Shown piece after piece: positions 1 to 8,045 of a DNA stretch of 8,753 nt. The DNA is taken from the NCBI GenBank assembly GCA_023255235.1, contig JALRJA010000139.1, positions 1 through 8,753 of the forward strand. The letters are read 5' to 3'. The DNA is from Flaviramulus sp. GTDB lineage: Bacteria; Bacteroidota; Bacteroidia; Flavobacteriales; Flavobacteriaceae. The notes beneath the pieces were generated by a model. The model was not told the origin of the DNA and made no database searches. It saw nothing but the letters and a program-made list of their open reading frames with translations. The stretch's first letter is position 1. Every line of letters begins with the position of its first letter. A program made the position numbers and the translations under genes.

Positions 1-33
1 AACAACCCAAAACTATATCAAAAAACTTTAACC

Positions 34-102
34 CCCATAAAAAATAGGGGTAATGTATGGTTTTTTATTAATAACATAATTTTAGCCCTATTTTTTTAAG
101 GG
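34..102. repeat. Imperfect inverted repeat, possible terminator hairpin
   Basis: The arm at 34-53 (CCCATAAAAAATAGGGGTAA) is nearly the reverse complement of the arm at 82-102. About 18 base pairs form, with mismatches at 50/85 and 37/99 and one bulged T at 97, around a 28-base loop (54-81). Smaller local hairpins compete with it: ACCCC 31-35 with GGGGT 47-51, and CCCT 86-89 with AGGG 99-102. Each arm carries an A or T run, so the structure could end transcription from either side, for instance of a gene left of the window. It could also be a copy of a dispersed repeat. The pairing is visible in the sequence; the function is inferred. Confidence 0.5.
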
Positions 103-302
103 TATAAATAATAAAACTAGTTTTTTTGATTTATTAACAATGGGGATCTTTGAAAAATTGTTAGTGTTTTATAATTTTTTATGCCATTTTTATTATAAAT
201 TCTATCATTTACTACTATTAATTTATATATAAGTGAATTATTGCTAAGTTTTGTGAATTGTGTATTTGTTAAAAAAAGTGTTTAATATTGTTATATACTT
301 AT

Positions 303-352
303 TTTTATAAAGCCTTATCTTATAAAATCGAAATAATGAAATACCCATTATT
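303..352. promoter_or_regulatory. Two adjacent dyads, possible operator sites for gltBD
   Basis: The first is a perfect 8-base inverted repeat, TTTTATAA (303-310) and TTATAAAA (320-327), with a 9-base spacer. Four bases later comes a perfect 7-base inverted repeat, AATAATG (332-338) and CATTATT (346-352), with a 7-base spacer. The second overlaps the presumed -33 element at 351-353. The first would be centred about 70 bases before the expected transcript start, a common position for an activator site. I do not recognise a known regulator consensus. Short dyads also arise by chance in such AT-rich DNA, so the regulatory role is an inference. Confidence 0.3.
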
Positions 353-380
353 GTTAATCAAACCGTAGTATATATCTTTA
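350..380 (+). promoter_or_regulatory. Candidate Bacteroidota-type promoter of gltBD
   Basis: TTG at 351-353, preceded by A, is followed after 19 bases by TATCTTTA at 373-380. This matches the Bacteroidota housekeeping -7 element TAnnTTTG except at the last base, and the spacing fits the usual 19-21 bases. The transcript would start near 387, leaving a leader of about 32 bases before the gltB ATG at 419. No better-spaced pair was seen nearby. Confidence 0.45.
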
Positions 381-418
381 CGCTTCAACTCAAATTTTAA
401 TTCAAAAAATTGTTGATT

Positions 419-3400
419 ATGCTGAAGAAACAAGGACTATATTTACCTGAATTTGAACATGAAAATTGTGGTGCGGGATTTATTTGTAATCTAAAAGGAG
501 AAAAAACAAATCAAATCATTCATGATGCTTTAGAAATTTTAGTAAAACTAGAGCACCGAGGTGGCGTAAGTGCCGACGGTAAAACCGGAGATGGTGCTGG
601 CTTATTAATTGATATTCCACACGAATATTTTCAAAGAGTATGCAATTTTACTATCCCACAACCTAGAGAATATGCTGTAGGTATGGTTTTTCTTCCTAAG
701 ACAGCTAACCAATATAAATTTTGTAAAACCACTTTTGAAGAAGAAATAAAAACGCAAGGGCTTTCAATATTAGGATGGCGTAAAGTACCCGTAGAATCAT
801 CTCATTTAGGAGAGATAGCTAAAGCTTCAGAACCAGCTATAGAGCAAATATTTGTTGGAAAAACCAATGAAATTGATGAAGCCACTTTTAAAGCAAAATT
901 ATATGCAGCTAGAAAAATTGCTGAACACACCATAAGAAAGTCTAAAATTTCTGAAAGTGAGTATTTTTACCTACCAAGTTTATCTACAACTACCTTAATA
1001 TATAAAGGTATTATAATGCCAGAAGATATTGGTCCTTATTATACAGATTTACAACAAAAAGATTTAGTAACCCGATTGGCTTTGGTTCATCAACGTTTCT
1101 CAACCAACACCATGCCTACTTGGGAATTGGCACAACCGTTTCGTTTTATGTGTCAAAATGGAGAAATAAATACATTGCGCGGTAATGTTAGCAGAATGCG
1201 TGTGCGTGAAGAAATTATGAAAAGTGATGTCTTTGGACCTCAAATAGATAAATTATTCCCTATAATTCTTCCAGGAAAATCAGATTCGGCATCTATGGAT
1301 ATGGTTGTTGAATTATTAACCCATACCGGACGCTCACTACCAGAAATTATGATGATGATGATTCCTGAAGCTTGGGAAAAACATAAAACCATGTCTAACG
1401 ACCGCAAGGCTTTCTACGAATACAATGCCTGCATTATGGAACCATGGGACGGACCAGCTTCGGTACCTTTTACAGACGGCGATTACATAGGTGCTTTATT
1501 AGATAGAAACGGTTTAAGACCTTCCAGATATACCGTTACAAAAAGTGGTAAATTAATTATGTCATCTGAAATAGGAGTGGTAGATATTGCTCCAGAAGAT
1601 ATTTTAAGTCATGGTAGATTAGAACCCGGAAAAATGTTCTTGGTTGATATGAACAAAGGACGTATCATAAAAGACGAAGAAATTAAAAGTAAAATTGTTT
1701 TAGAAAGACCTTACAAACAATGGCTCGATAAAACTAGGCTACACTTAAGAGATGTGCCTTACACCAACACAACCTGCCCTATTGAAACTATTGATATAAA
1801 AACAAGACAACGCTTATTTAACTATACTTTTGAAGATATTCAAGAGGTAATAACACCTATGGCTGTTGATGGGAAAGAAGCTCTTGGCTCTATGGGAATT
1901 GATACGCCTTTGGCTGTTTTATCTGATAGACCACAACTTATTTCAAACTATTTTAAGCAATTATTTGCACAGGTTACAAACCCTCCTTTAGATGGTATTC
2001 GTGAAGAAATAGTAACCGATATTAGCTTGAATCTTGGAAAAGATCGCAATATTTTTAGTATCACAGAAAGGCAATGCCGAAAATTACGAATTCAAAATCC
2101 GGTAATATCAAATGCCGATTTAGAAAAAATAAGAACCATTTCAATTGAAAGTTTTAAAGCAGAAACCATTCAAATTTTATATCCAAAATCAAAAGGATTA
2201 AATGGGCTTGAAGATGCCTTAGAAAATATTATTATACAGGTTGAAAAGGCACTTGAAAGAAAAACAAACATCATCATTTTATCTGATAGAGGCGTAAATC
2301 AAGACTTTGCTCCTATTCCTGCCTTACTTGCTTGCTCTTATGTAAACCACCAAATGAATCGTTTGCGTAAACGCTCATATTTTGATATCATTATTGAATC
2401 TGCCGAACCTCGTGAACCACATCATTTTGCAACCCTATTTGGCTATGGTGCAAGTGCTATAAACCCCTATATGGTAAACGAAATTATAAGAATGCAAGTT
2501 AAAGAAGGATTCATTACTAATATGGATGAAGATAAAGCCGTTGAAAATTTTAACAAAGCAATAGGAAAAGGGCTTTTAAAAATTATGAACAAAATAGGAA
2601 TCTCAACACTGCATTCATACAGAGGTTCTCAAATTTTTGAAATAGTAGGATTCAATTCTCAGTTTGTAGAAAAATATTTCCCATACACAGCTTCTAGAAT
2701 TGAAGGAATAGGCTTGTATGAAATAGAAAAAGAAATCAATGAACGCTACAAACAAGCATATCCAGATAATTTAATTGATAAACGTTTAGGACTTAACATT
2801 GGAGGCGATTACCGTTGGAGACGAAACGGTGAACGCCACTTATTTAACCCTACAACCGTTGCTAAATTACAACAAGCCGTTAGATTAAGCGATCAAAACA
2901 GCTATGATATTTATGCAAAAACCATCAATGAACAGGCTGAAAATTTGATGACAATTAGAGGCTTATTTGAATTTGATAATTTAGACCCTATTCCTTTAGA
3001 TGAAGTAGAACCTTGGACAGAAATTGTAAAGCGTTTTAAAACAGGTGCTATGTCTTATGGTTCAATTTCACGAGAAGCCCATGAAAATTTAGCCATAGCC
3101 ATGAATAGAATTGGCGGTAAATCAAATTCTGGCGAAGGCGGTGAAGACAGAAAGCGTTTTCATCCAGATATGAATGGAGATAGCCGCAATTCTGCAATTA
3201 AACAAGTTGCATCAGGTCGTTTTGGAGTTACTTCACACTACCTCACAAACGCCAAAGAAATTCAAATTAAAATGGCTCAAGGAGCTAAACCAGGCGAAGG
3301 TGGGCAATTACCTGGTTATAAAGTTTTACCTTGGATTGCAGCCGCTCGAAACTCAACCCCGTTTGTAGGGTTAATATCACCACCACCGCATCACGATATT

Positions 3401-4933
3401 TATTCTATTGAAGATTTAGCACAATTAATTTTCGATTTAAAAAACGCAAATCGCGATGCTAGAATTAATGTAAAATTAGTATCAGAAGTTGGTGTTGGCA
3501 CTATTGCTGCAGGTGTAGCAAAAGCGAAAGCAGATGTGGTTCTTATTTCTGGTTATGATGGCGGCACAGGTGCATCGCCATTAACCTCATTAAAACACGC
3601 CGGATTACCATGGGAATTAGGCTTAGCAGAAGCTCAACAAACTCTAGTTTTAAATAATTTAAGAAGCCGAATTGTTGTAGAATGTGATGGGCAATTAAAA
3701 ACAGGTAGAGATGTTGCAATTGCTGCCCTTTTAGGTGCCGAAGAGTTTGGTTTTGCAACGGCACCATTGGTAGCCTCTGGTTGTATTATGATGCGCAAAT
3801 GCCACTTAAACACATGCCCAGTAGGTGTAGCTACTCAAGACAAAGAATTGAGAAAAAACTTTAAAGGCACTCCTGAACACGTTATTAATTTCTTTTACTA
3901 TATAGCCGAAGAGTTAAGAGGTATTATGGCACAATTAGGATTTAGAACACTTGATGAAATGGTAGGGCAAACACACAAAATAAATGCCAATAAAGCCATA
4001 AAACACTATAAAGCTAAAGGGTTAGATTTGTCAAGCATTCTTCATAGACCTAATGCTTACAAGCAAATGATTGTTAAAAACACCACAAAACAAGACCATA
4101 ATATTGATCATGTTTTAGATTTTACTATTTTAAAAGATTCTCATAGAGCCTTATATAGAAAAGAAAAAATGACATTACAATATCCTATAAGTAATGTTAA
4201 TAGAACAGTAGGTGCTATTGTAAGTAACGAAATTTCCAAAATTTACGGACATTTAGGCTTACCAGAAGACACCTTAAATATTAATTTTAAAGGCTCTGCC
4301 GGACAAAGTTTTGGAGCGTTTGGTGCACATGGCTTAACATTTACTCTTGAAGGAAATACTAACGATTACTTAGGCAAAGGATTATCTGGAGCAAAACTAA
4401 TAGTTAAAAAACCCGAAAAAGCCGACTTTATAGCCGAAGAAAATATTATAGTTGGTAATGTGTGTTTATTTGGTGCTGTTCATGGACAAGCTTACATAAA
4501 TGGGATTGCCGGCGAGCGTTTTGCTGTACGAAACTCTGGTGCAACAGCTGTTGTAGAAGGTGTGGGAGACCATTGCTGTGAATATATGACAGGAGGTAAA
4601 GTAGTAGTACTTGGTAAAACAGGACGAAATTTTGCAGCCGGAATGAGTGGCGGTATTGCCTATGTTTATGACCCAGAAAATAAATTTGTTAATGGGTTAT
4701 GTAATACTGAAACAATTGAATTTGAACAAGTATTAAATCAAGATCAAATTGATTTAAAAGAATTGATAGAAAAACACGCCCTTTACACCAATAGTAATCT
4801 TGCTAAATCAGTATTACAAAATTGGCAAACAAGCTTAAAACACTTTGTAAAAGTAATGCCAATAGAATATAAACGTGCTTTAAAACGTATTGAAACCGAA
4901 GAACCAATGGTAGAAGAATTAACAACAACATAA
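419..4933 (+). CDS. gltB: Glutamate synthase (NADPH) large subunit
   Basis: Cytoplasmic iron-sulfur flavoprotein (GOGAT alpha subunit) that hydrolyses glutamine and passes the ammonia through an internal tunnel to 2-oxoglutarate, giving two glutamates with electrons from GltD. The 1504 residues are close to the roughly 1500 usual for bacterial GltB. The N-terminal class II amidotransferase has the expected nucleophile Cys17 in ENCGAGF, implying removal of a 16-residue propeptide, and the oxyanion-hole motif NGEIN at 247-251. A central domain follows to about 800. The FMN synthase domain (about 850-1215) shows MSYGSIS at 878-884, SGEGGE at 904-909 and GGTGASP at 1048-1054. Cys1122, Cys1128 and Cys1133 have the family's 3Fe-4S spacing. 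The C-terminal GXGXG beta-helix spans about 1290-1420. I chose ATG 419; in-frame TTG codons at 410 and 413 follow a stop at 398 but are less likely starts. It forms an operon with gltD and appears intact. Confidence 0.97.
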   Translation: MLKKQGLYLPEFEHENCGAGFICNLKGEKTNQIIHDALEILVKLEHRGGVSADGKTGDGAGLLIDIPHEYFQRVCNFTIPQPREYAVGMVFLPKTANQYKFCKTTFEEEIKTQGLSILGWRKVPVESSHLGEIAKASEPAIEQIFVGKTNEIDEATFKAKLYAARKIAEHTIRKSKISESEYFYLPSLSTTTLIYKGIIMPEDIGPYYTDLQQKDLVTRLALVHQRFSTNTMPTWELAQPFRFMCQNGEINTLRGNVSRMRVREEIMKSDVFGPQIDKLFPIILPGKSDSASMDMVVELLTHTGRSLPEIMMMMIPEAWEKHKTMSNDRKAFYEYNACIMEPWDGPASVPFTDGDYIGALLDRNGLRPSRYTVTKSGKLIMSSEIGVVDIAPEDILSHGRLEPGKMFLVDMNKGRIIKDEEIKSKIVLERPYKQWLDKTRLHLRDVPYTNTTCPIETIDIKTRQRLFNYTFEDIQEVITPMAVDGKEALGSMGIDTPLAVLSDRPQLISNYFKQLFAQVTNPPLDGIREEIVTDISLNLGKDRNIFSITERQCRKLRIQNPVISNADLEKIRTISIESFKAETIQILYPKSKGLNGLEDALENIIIQVEKALERKTNIIILSDRGVNQDFAPIPALLACSYVNHQMNRLRKRSYFDIIIESAEPREPHHFATLFGYGASAINPYMVNEIIRMQVKEGFITNMDEDKAVENFNKAIGKGLLKIMNKIGISTLHSYRGSQIFEIVGFNSQFVEKYFPYTASRIEGIGLYEIEKEINERYKQAYPDNLIDKRLGLNIGGDYRWRRNGERHLFNPTTVAKLQQAVRLSDQNSYDIYAKTINEQAENLMTIRGLFEFDNLDPIPLDEVEPWTEIVKRFKTGAMSYGSISREAHENLAIAMNRIGGKSNSGEGGEDRKRFHPDMNGDSRNSAIKQVASGRFGVTSHYLTNAKEIQIKMAQGAKPGEGGQLPGYKVLPWIAAARNSTPFVGLISPPPHHDIYSIEDLAQLIFDLKNANRDARINVKLVSEVGVGTIAAGVAKAKADVVLISGYDGGTGASPLTSLKHAGLPWELGLAEAQQTLVLNNLRSRIVVECDGQLKTGRDVAIAALLGAEEFGFATAPLVASGCIMMRKCHLNTCPVGVATQDKELRKNFKGTPEHVINFFYYIAEELRGIMAQLGFRTLDEMVGQTHKINANKAIKHYKAKGLDLSSILHRPNAYKQMIVKNTTKQDHNIDHVLDFTILKDSHRALYRKEKMTLQYPISNVNRTVGAIVSNEISKIYGHLGLPEDTLNINFKGSAGQSFGAFGAHGLTFTLEGNTNDYLGKGLSGAKLIVKKPEKADFIAEENIIVGNVCLFGAVHGQAYINGIAGERFAVRNSGATAVVEGVGDHCCEYMTGGKVVVLGKTGRNFAAGMSGGIAYVYDPENKFVNGLCNTETIEFEQVLNQDQIDLKELIEKHALYTNSNLAKSVLQNWQTSLKHFVKVMPIEYKRALKRIETEEPMVEELTTT

Positions 4934-4937
4934 TGTC

Positions 4938-6401
4938 ATGGGAAAAGTAACAGGATTTAAAGAATTTGAAAGACAAGATGAAGGCTATAAGCCAGTTAAA
5001 GAACGCTTAAAGCATTATAAAGAATTTACAGTGCCTTTAAGCGATGAAGAAATTACAAAACAAGGCTCTCGTTGTATGGATTGCGGTATTCCGTTTTGCC
5101 ATAGCGGTTGTCCTTTAGGTAATTTAATCCCTGATTTTAACCATATGGTACATCAAGGCGAATGGCAAAAAGCATCGTGGTTATTACATTCTACAAACAA
5201 TTTCCCAGAATTTACAGGGCGGTTATGTCCGGCACCATGTGAAAAATCGTGTGTGCTAGGCATTATTGAAGATCCTATATCTATAGAAAATATTGAAAAA
5301 AATATTGTAGAGCGTGCTTTTAAAGAAGGCTGGATAAAACCTCAACCACCAAAGCTTAGAACCAACAAAACCGTTGCTATTGTAGGATCTGGTCCTGCTG
5401 GTTTAGCAGCAGCCCAACAACTAAACAGAGCAGGGCATACGGTAACTGTTTTTGAAAGAGATGATGAAATAGGCGGGTTATTACGCTACGGGATTCCTAA
5501 TTTTAAAATGGAAAAGGAAATAATAAATAGGCGTTTAGCCATTTTGGAGGCAGAAGGCATCAACTTTAAAACCAATGTTAATGTTGGGGTTAATTATGAT
5601 GTTAAAAAACTAAAATCGTTTGATGCTGTTGTGTTATGTGGTGGTGCTACAGAAAGACGCAGTTTACCAACTCCTGGCATTGATGCAGACGGCGTTGTTC
5701 AGGCTATGGATTTTTTAACTCAACAAACCAAAGTATTGTTTGGGAAAAAGGTTGAAAACCAAATTATGGCAACAAATAAGCATGTTATTGTAATTGGTGG
5801 TGGCGATACAGGTTCAGATTGTATTGGTACTTCAAATCGTCATGGAGCAAAATCGGTAGTAAATTTTGAAATTATGCCAAAACCTCCAGGACACCGTTCG
5901 CCTACAACACCATGGCCTTATTGGCCACTTCAGTTAAAAACATCATCATCTCATGAAGAAGGTGCTGAAAGAAACTGGCTCATAAACACCAAAGAATTTA
6001 TAACTGATAAAAACAACAAACTAACGGCTTTAAAAACAGTTCAGGTTGAATGGAAAATAGAACTAGGCGAACGCCCGCAATTAATTGAAATTGAAGGCAC
6101 CGAAAAAATATGGCCTTGCGACTTGGCGTTATTAGCACTAGGTTTTACAGGACCTGAAAGTACTTTGGCAGATAAATTAGGTATAGAAAAAGATGTACGT
6201 TCTAACTATAAAGCCGAATACGGAAAGTATCAAACCAATATTCCTAATATTTTTACAGCAGGCGATATGAGACGCGGACAATCATTAATTGTCTGGGCAA
6301 TTTCAGAAGGAAGAGAAGCCGCAAGACAAGTTGATTTATTTTTAATGGGCAAATCAAATTTACCATCAAAAGATATAACAGGCGATTTGGTAGCTATGTA
6401 G
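4938..6401 (+). CDS. gltD: Glutamate synthase (NADPH) small subunit
   Basis: Beta subunit of glutamate synthase: it oxidises NADPH on FAD and sends electrons through 4Fe-4S clusters to the FMN and 3Fe-4S centre of GltB. The N-terminal ferredoxin-like part carries C46-x2-C49-x4-C54-x3-C58 and a second group C97-x3-C101-x3-C105, as in the GltD/dihydropyrimidine dehydrogenase N-terminal domain. The FAD Rossmann motif is GSGPAG at 150-155 after VAIV. The NADPH Rossmann motif is GGGDTG at 287-292. A closing FAD-contact segment reads AGDMRRGQSLIVWAISEGR. At 487 residues it is slightly longer than E. coli GltD, as I remember that length. It starts 4 bases after the gltB stop with no Shine-Dalgarno sequence, so co-transcription is very likely. 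Related oxidoreductase subunits share this fold, but the gltB neighbour settles the call. Confidence 0.97.
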   Translation: MGKVTGFKEFERQDEGYKPVKERLKHYKEFTVPLSDEEITKQGSRCMDCGIPFCHSGCPLGNLIPDFNHMVHQGEWQKASWLLHSTNNFPEFTGRLCPAPCEKSCVLGIIEDPISIENIEKNIVERAFKEGWIKPQPPKLRTNKTVAIVGSGPAGLAAAQQLNRAGHTVTVFERDDEIGGLLRYGIPNFKMEKEIINRRLAILEAEGINFKTNVNVGVNYDVKKLKSFDAVVLCGGATERRSLPTPGIDADGVVQAMDFLTQQTKVLFGKKVENQIMATNKHVIVIGGGDTGSDCIGTSNRHGAKSVVNFEIMPKPPGHRSPTTPWPYWPLQLKTSSSHEEGAERNWLINTKEFITDKNNKLTALKTVQVEWKIELGERPQLIEIEGTEKIWPCDLALLALGFTGPESTLADKLGIEKDVRSNYKAEYGKYQTNIPNIFTAGDMRRGQSLIVWAISEGREAARQVDLFLMGKSNLPSKDITGDLVAM

Positions 6402-6448
6402 TATTCAGTCTAGCAATACATCTGAATTTATAATGTAGCTTCACATTT
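6402..6448. terminator. Convergent intergenic spacer with weak hairpins
   Basis: Only 47 bases separate the stops of gltD (plus) and fbp (minus). ATTCAG at 6403-6408 pairs with CTGAAT at 6422-6427 around a 13-base loop. AATGT at 6432-6436 pairs with ACATT at 6443-6447 around 6 bases and is followed by T residues. Both stems are short and AT-rich, so a shared bidirectional terminator is suggested mainly by the convergent layout. Confidence 0.3.
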
Positions 6449-7456
6449 TTATTGGGCATCTCGCATAAACGCTTCACATTTTTCAACCATATTTTTGCTT
6501 CCGCAAATAAAAGGTACGCGTTGGTGGAGTTCTGTGGGTTCAATATCCATAATTCTTGTAAAACCATCACTAGCTTTTCCGTTGGCTTGTTCGGCTAAAA
6601 AAGCCATAGGATTACATTCATAAAGTAAGCGAAGTTTCCCGTTAGGGTTTTTAGAACTTTTAGGGTATAAATAAATACCACCTTTTATCATATTCCTGTG
6701 AAAATCAGAAACTAAAGACCCAATATATCTTGAAGTGTAAGGTCTATCATCTTCTTCCAATTGGCAATATTTAATATAATTTTTAACCCCTTGTGGGAAA
6801 TGAATATAGTTACCTTCATTAACAGAATAAATACTGCCGTTTTCTGGAAATTGCATATTGGGATGTGATAAGTAAAAAGAACCAATAGCCGGATTTAAAG
6901 TAAAGCCATTAACACCATTACCGGTTGTATAAACCAACATGGTAGAAGTTCCATAAACTACATATCCTGCAGCAACTTGTTGAGTGCCTTTTTGTAAAAA
7001 ATCACCTAGTGTTACAGGTGTTCCTACTGGTGTTACACGCCTGTAAATTGAAAAAATAGTACCAACAGATACATTCACATCTATATTTGAAGACCCATCA
7101 AGAGGGTCTATTAAAACCACATATTTATTTTGGTGATTTTCATCTTGGCTATTTATAGAAATATAATCATCTTCTTCTTCGCTAGCAATACCACATACAA
7201 TATTTCTATTGGTGAGTGTTTGTATAAACTTGTCATTAGCATATACATCTAGTTTTTGTTGGTCTTCACCTTGTATATTAGTATCTCCTGCTACGCCAAT
7301 AATATCTACCAATCCGGCTTTATTTACTTCGTGGTTTACTACTTTAGCTGCCAATCTAATGGAGTTTATTAAACTTGATAATTCGCCAGAGGAGTATTTA
7401 AAAGAAGATTGATTTTCTATAATGAACTCTCCTAAGGTTTGCTTTTTGTGAGTCAT
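6449..7456 (-). CDS. fbp: Class I fructose-1,6-bisphosphatase
   Basis: Hydrolyses fructose 1,6-bisphosphate to fructose 6-phosphate and phosphate, the committed gluconeogenic step; cytoplasmic and Mg-dependent. The 335 residues match the usual class I length. Metal and phosphate ligands are visible: KLD70, the acidic run S92-EEE, and the signature DPLDGSSN at 117-124 (Asp117, Asp120). The sugar-phosphate site includes Arg243, Tyr244, Tyr264, Lys274 and Glu280 (GKLRLLYE), at or near mammalian enzyme numbering. Residues matching the mammalian AMP site also remain: SGEL at 23-26, Lys111-Tyr112 and Arg139, so AMP inhibition is plausible but inferred. The ATG at 7454-7456 sits 16 bases beyond a good promoter candidate. 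It is transcribed divergently from the acetyltransferase-aspartokinase pair and convergently with gltD. No frame break or missing catalytic residue is apparent. Confidence 0.97.
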   Translation of the reverse strand: MTHKKQTLGEFIIENQSSFKYSSGELSSLINSIRLAAKVVNHEVNKAGLVDIIGVAGDTNIQGEDQQKLDVYANDKFIQTLTNRNIVCGIASEEEDDYISINSQDENHQNKYVVLIDPLDGSSNIDVNVSVGTIFSIYRRVTPVGTPVTLGDFLQKGTQQVAAGYVVYGTSTMLVYTTGNGVNGFTLNPAIGSFYLSHPNMQFPENGSIYSVNEGNYIHFPQGVKNYIKYCQLEEDDRPYTSRYIGSLVSDFHRNMIKGGIYLYPKSSKNPNGKLRLLYECNPMAFLAEQANGKASDGFTRIMDIEPTELHQRVPFICGSKNMVEKCEAFMRDAQ

Positions 7457-7471
7457 TTATTTTTGTTTATG

Positions 7472-7502
7472 CAAATATCAATCAATTTTTAAAGAACTAC
7501 AA
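7472..7502 (-). promoter_or_regulatory. Candidate promoter of fbp
   Basis: On the minus strand TTG (7502-7500) is followed after 20 bases by GATATTTG (7479-7472), one base from the Bacteroidota -7 consensus TAnnTTTG and with ideal spacing. Transcription would begin near 7465, giving a leader of only about 9 bases before the fbp ATG. The leader is A-rich and has no Shine-Dalgarno sequence. Confidence 0.55.
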
Positions 7503-7540
7503 CGTTTTCTTGCTAGATAAATAATTATTCAACTTTAAAC

Positions 7541-7548
7541 TATATTTG
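7541..7548 (+). promoter_or_regulatory. Candidate -7 element for the acetyltransferase-aspartokinase unit
   Basis: TATATTTG matches the Bacteroidota -7 element TAnnTTTG perfectly and lies 16 bases before the ATG at 7565, implying a transcript start near 7553-7556 and a very short leader. No TTG occurs at the normal 19-21 base distance; the nearest, 7510-7512, is 28 bases away. The -33 element is therefore weak or missing, which may mean low or activator-dependent expression. The dyad TTGAAA (7546-7551) and TTTCAA (7556-7561) overlaps the likely start point and could be an operator. Confidence 0.45.
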
Positions 7549-7564
7549 AAAAAAATTTCAACAC

Positions 7565-8044
7565 ATGAATTTTATAATTAGAGAGTCTAAAAAATCAGAC
7601 ATGGCTCAAGTTTTAGAATTGATAAAAGAACTGGCTAGTTTTGAAAAAGAACCTGATGCTGTTGAGCTAACGGTTACCGATTTAGAAAATGATGGCTTTG
7701 CAAAACACCCTGCTTTTCATTGTTTTGTTGCAGAAGTAAATTCAAAAATTGAAGGTATTGCATTAATTTACAATCGCTATTCAACCTGGAAAGGCAAAAT
7801 TTTGCATTTAGAAGATTTAATTGTAAGGCAAACAAAAAGAGGTTTAGGTATAGGAACAGCATTATTAGATGAAGTTGTAAAACACGCACACAGTTTAGGT
7901 GTTAAACGTATAAACTGGGAAGTGATTGATTGGAATGAACCAGCTATTGTATTTTATGAAAAAAAAGGTGCAAAAGTTTTGAGAGATTGGGATGTGGTAT
8001 GGCTAGATGAAGCCGCAATAAATAATTATGTAGCAAATTTATAA
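7565..8044 (+). CDS. GNAT N-acetyltransferase, SSAT/thialysine acetyltransferase-like
   Basis: A 159-residue single-domain GNAT enzyme that would transfer acetyl from acetyl-CoA to an amine. The acetyl-CoA pyrophosphate loop is RGLGIG at 92-97, after the beta-4 segment ILHLEDLIV. Several stretches resemble eukaryotic diamine acetyltransferases SAT1 and SAT2: ELASFEKEP near 22-30, DLENDGF at 39-45, HPAFHCFVAEV at 48-58, Glu83-Asp84 in LED, and WNEPAIVFYEKKGA at 123-136. Tyr131 sits where SAT1 has its catalytic tyrosine. The substrate could thus be a polyamine, thialysine or a lysine-like amine; the exact one cannot be read from sequence. It has no signal peptide or membrane segment. Its stop lies one base before the aspartate kinase start, so the two are almost certainly co-transcribed. 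There is no Shine-Dalgarno sequence before the ATG. Confidence 0.88.
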   Translation: MNFIIRESKKSDMAQVLELIKELASFEKEPDAVELTVTDLENDGFAKHPAFHCFVAEVNSKIEGIALIYNRYSTWKGKILHLEDLIVRQTKRGLGIGTALLDEVVKHAHSLGVKRINWEVIDWNEPAIVFYEKKGAKVLRDWDVVWLDEAAINNYVANL

Positions 8045-8045
8045 C

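Larger units (their letters stand above)
1..418. other. AT-rich non-coding leader upstream of gltB
   Basis: No convincing gene lies in these 418 bases; the only open frames are short, AT-driven and low in complexity. The stretch holds an imperfect inverted repeat at 34-102, perfect dyads at 303-327 and 332-352, and a promoter candidate at 350-380. Bases from about 105 to 300 show only A/T-rich sequence in which I see no further structure. The length is generous for a compact flavobacterial genome, so it may contain both the end of an upstream transcript and the gltBD control region. The neighbour to the left is outside the window. Confidence 0.7.

Noticed and set aside
140..232. A 30-codon open frame starting ATGGGGATC in the leader region
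   Set aside because: Its composition is what AT-rich DNA gives by chance (mostly Phe, Leu, Tyr, Ile). It lacks a recognisable motif or ribosome-binding context, so I do not call a gene or leader peptide.
410..418. Upstream in-frame TTG codons as the gltB start
   Set aside because: Two TTG codons at 410 and 413 precede ATG 419 in frame, but the family N-terminus [10 protein letters not shown] begins at the ATG and the extra three residues add nothing conserved.
1348..1359. Run of four ATG codons inside gltB as a microsatellite or internal start
   Set aside because: It encodes MMMM before IPEAWE, a methionine-rich stretch usual in GltB, and is too short to count as a repeat element.
3543..3767. 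Minus-strand open frame of 74 codons within gltB
   Set aside because: It lies opposite the FMN and 3Fe-4S coding region, shows no family resemblance and is a shadow of gltB codon use. Other overlapping frames at 3174-3368, 7209-7412 and 7674-7889 were dropped for the same reason.
4931..4953. ATG overlapping the gltB stop (4933-4935) as a translationally coupled start
   Set aside because: That frame ends after five codons (MSWEK), whereas ATG 4938 opens the complete GltD protein.
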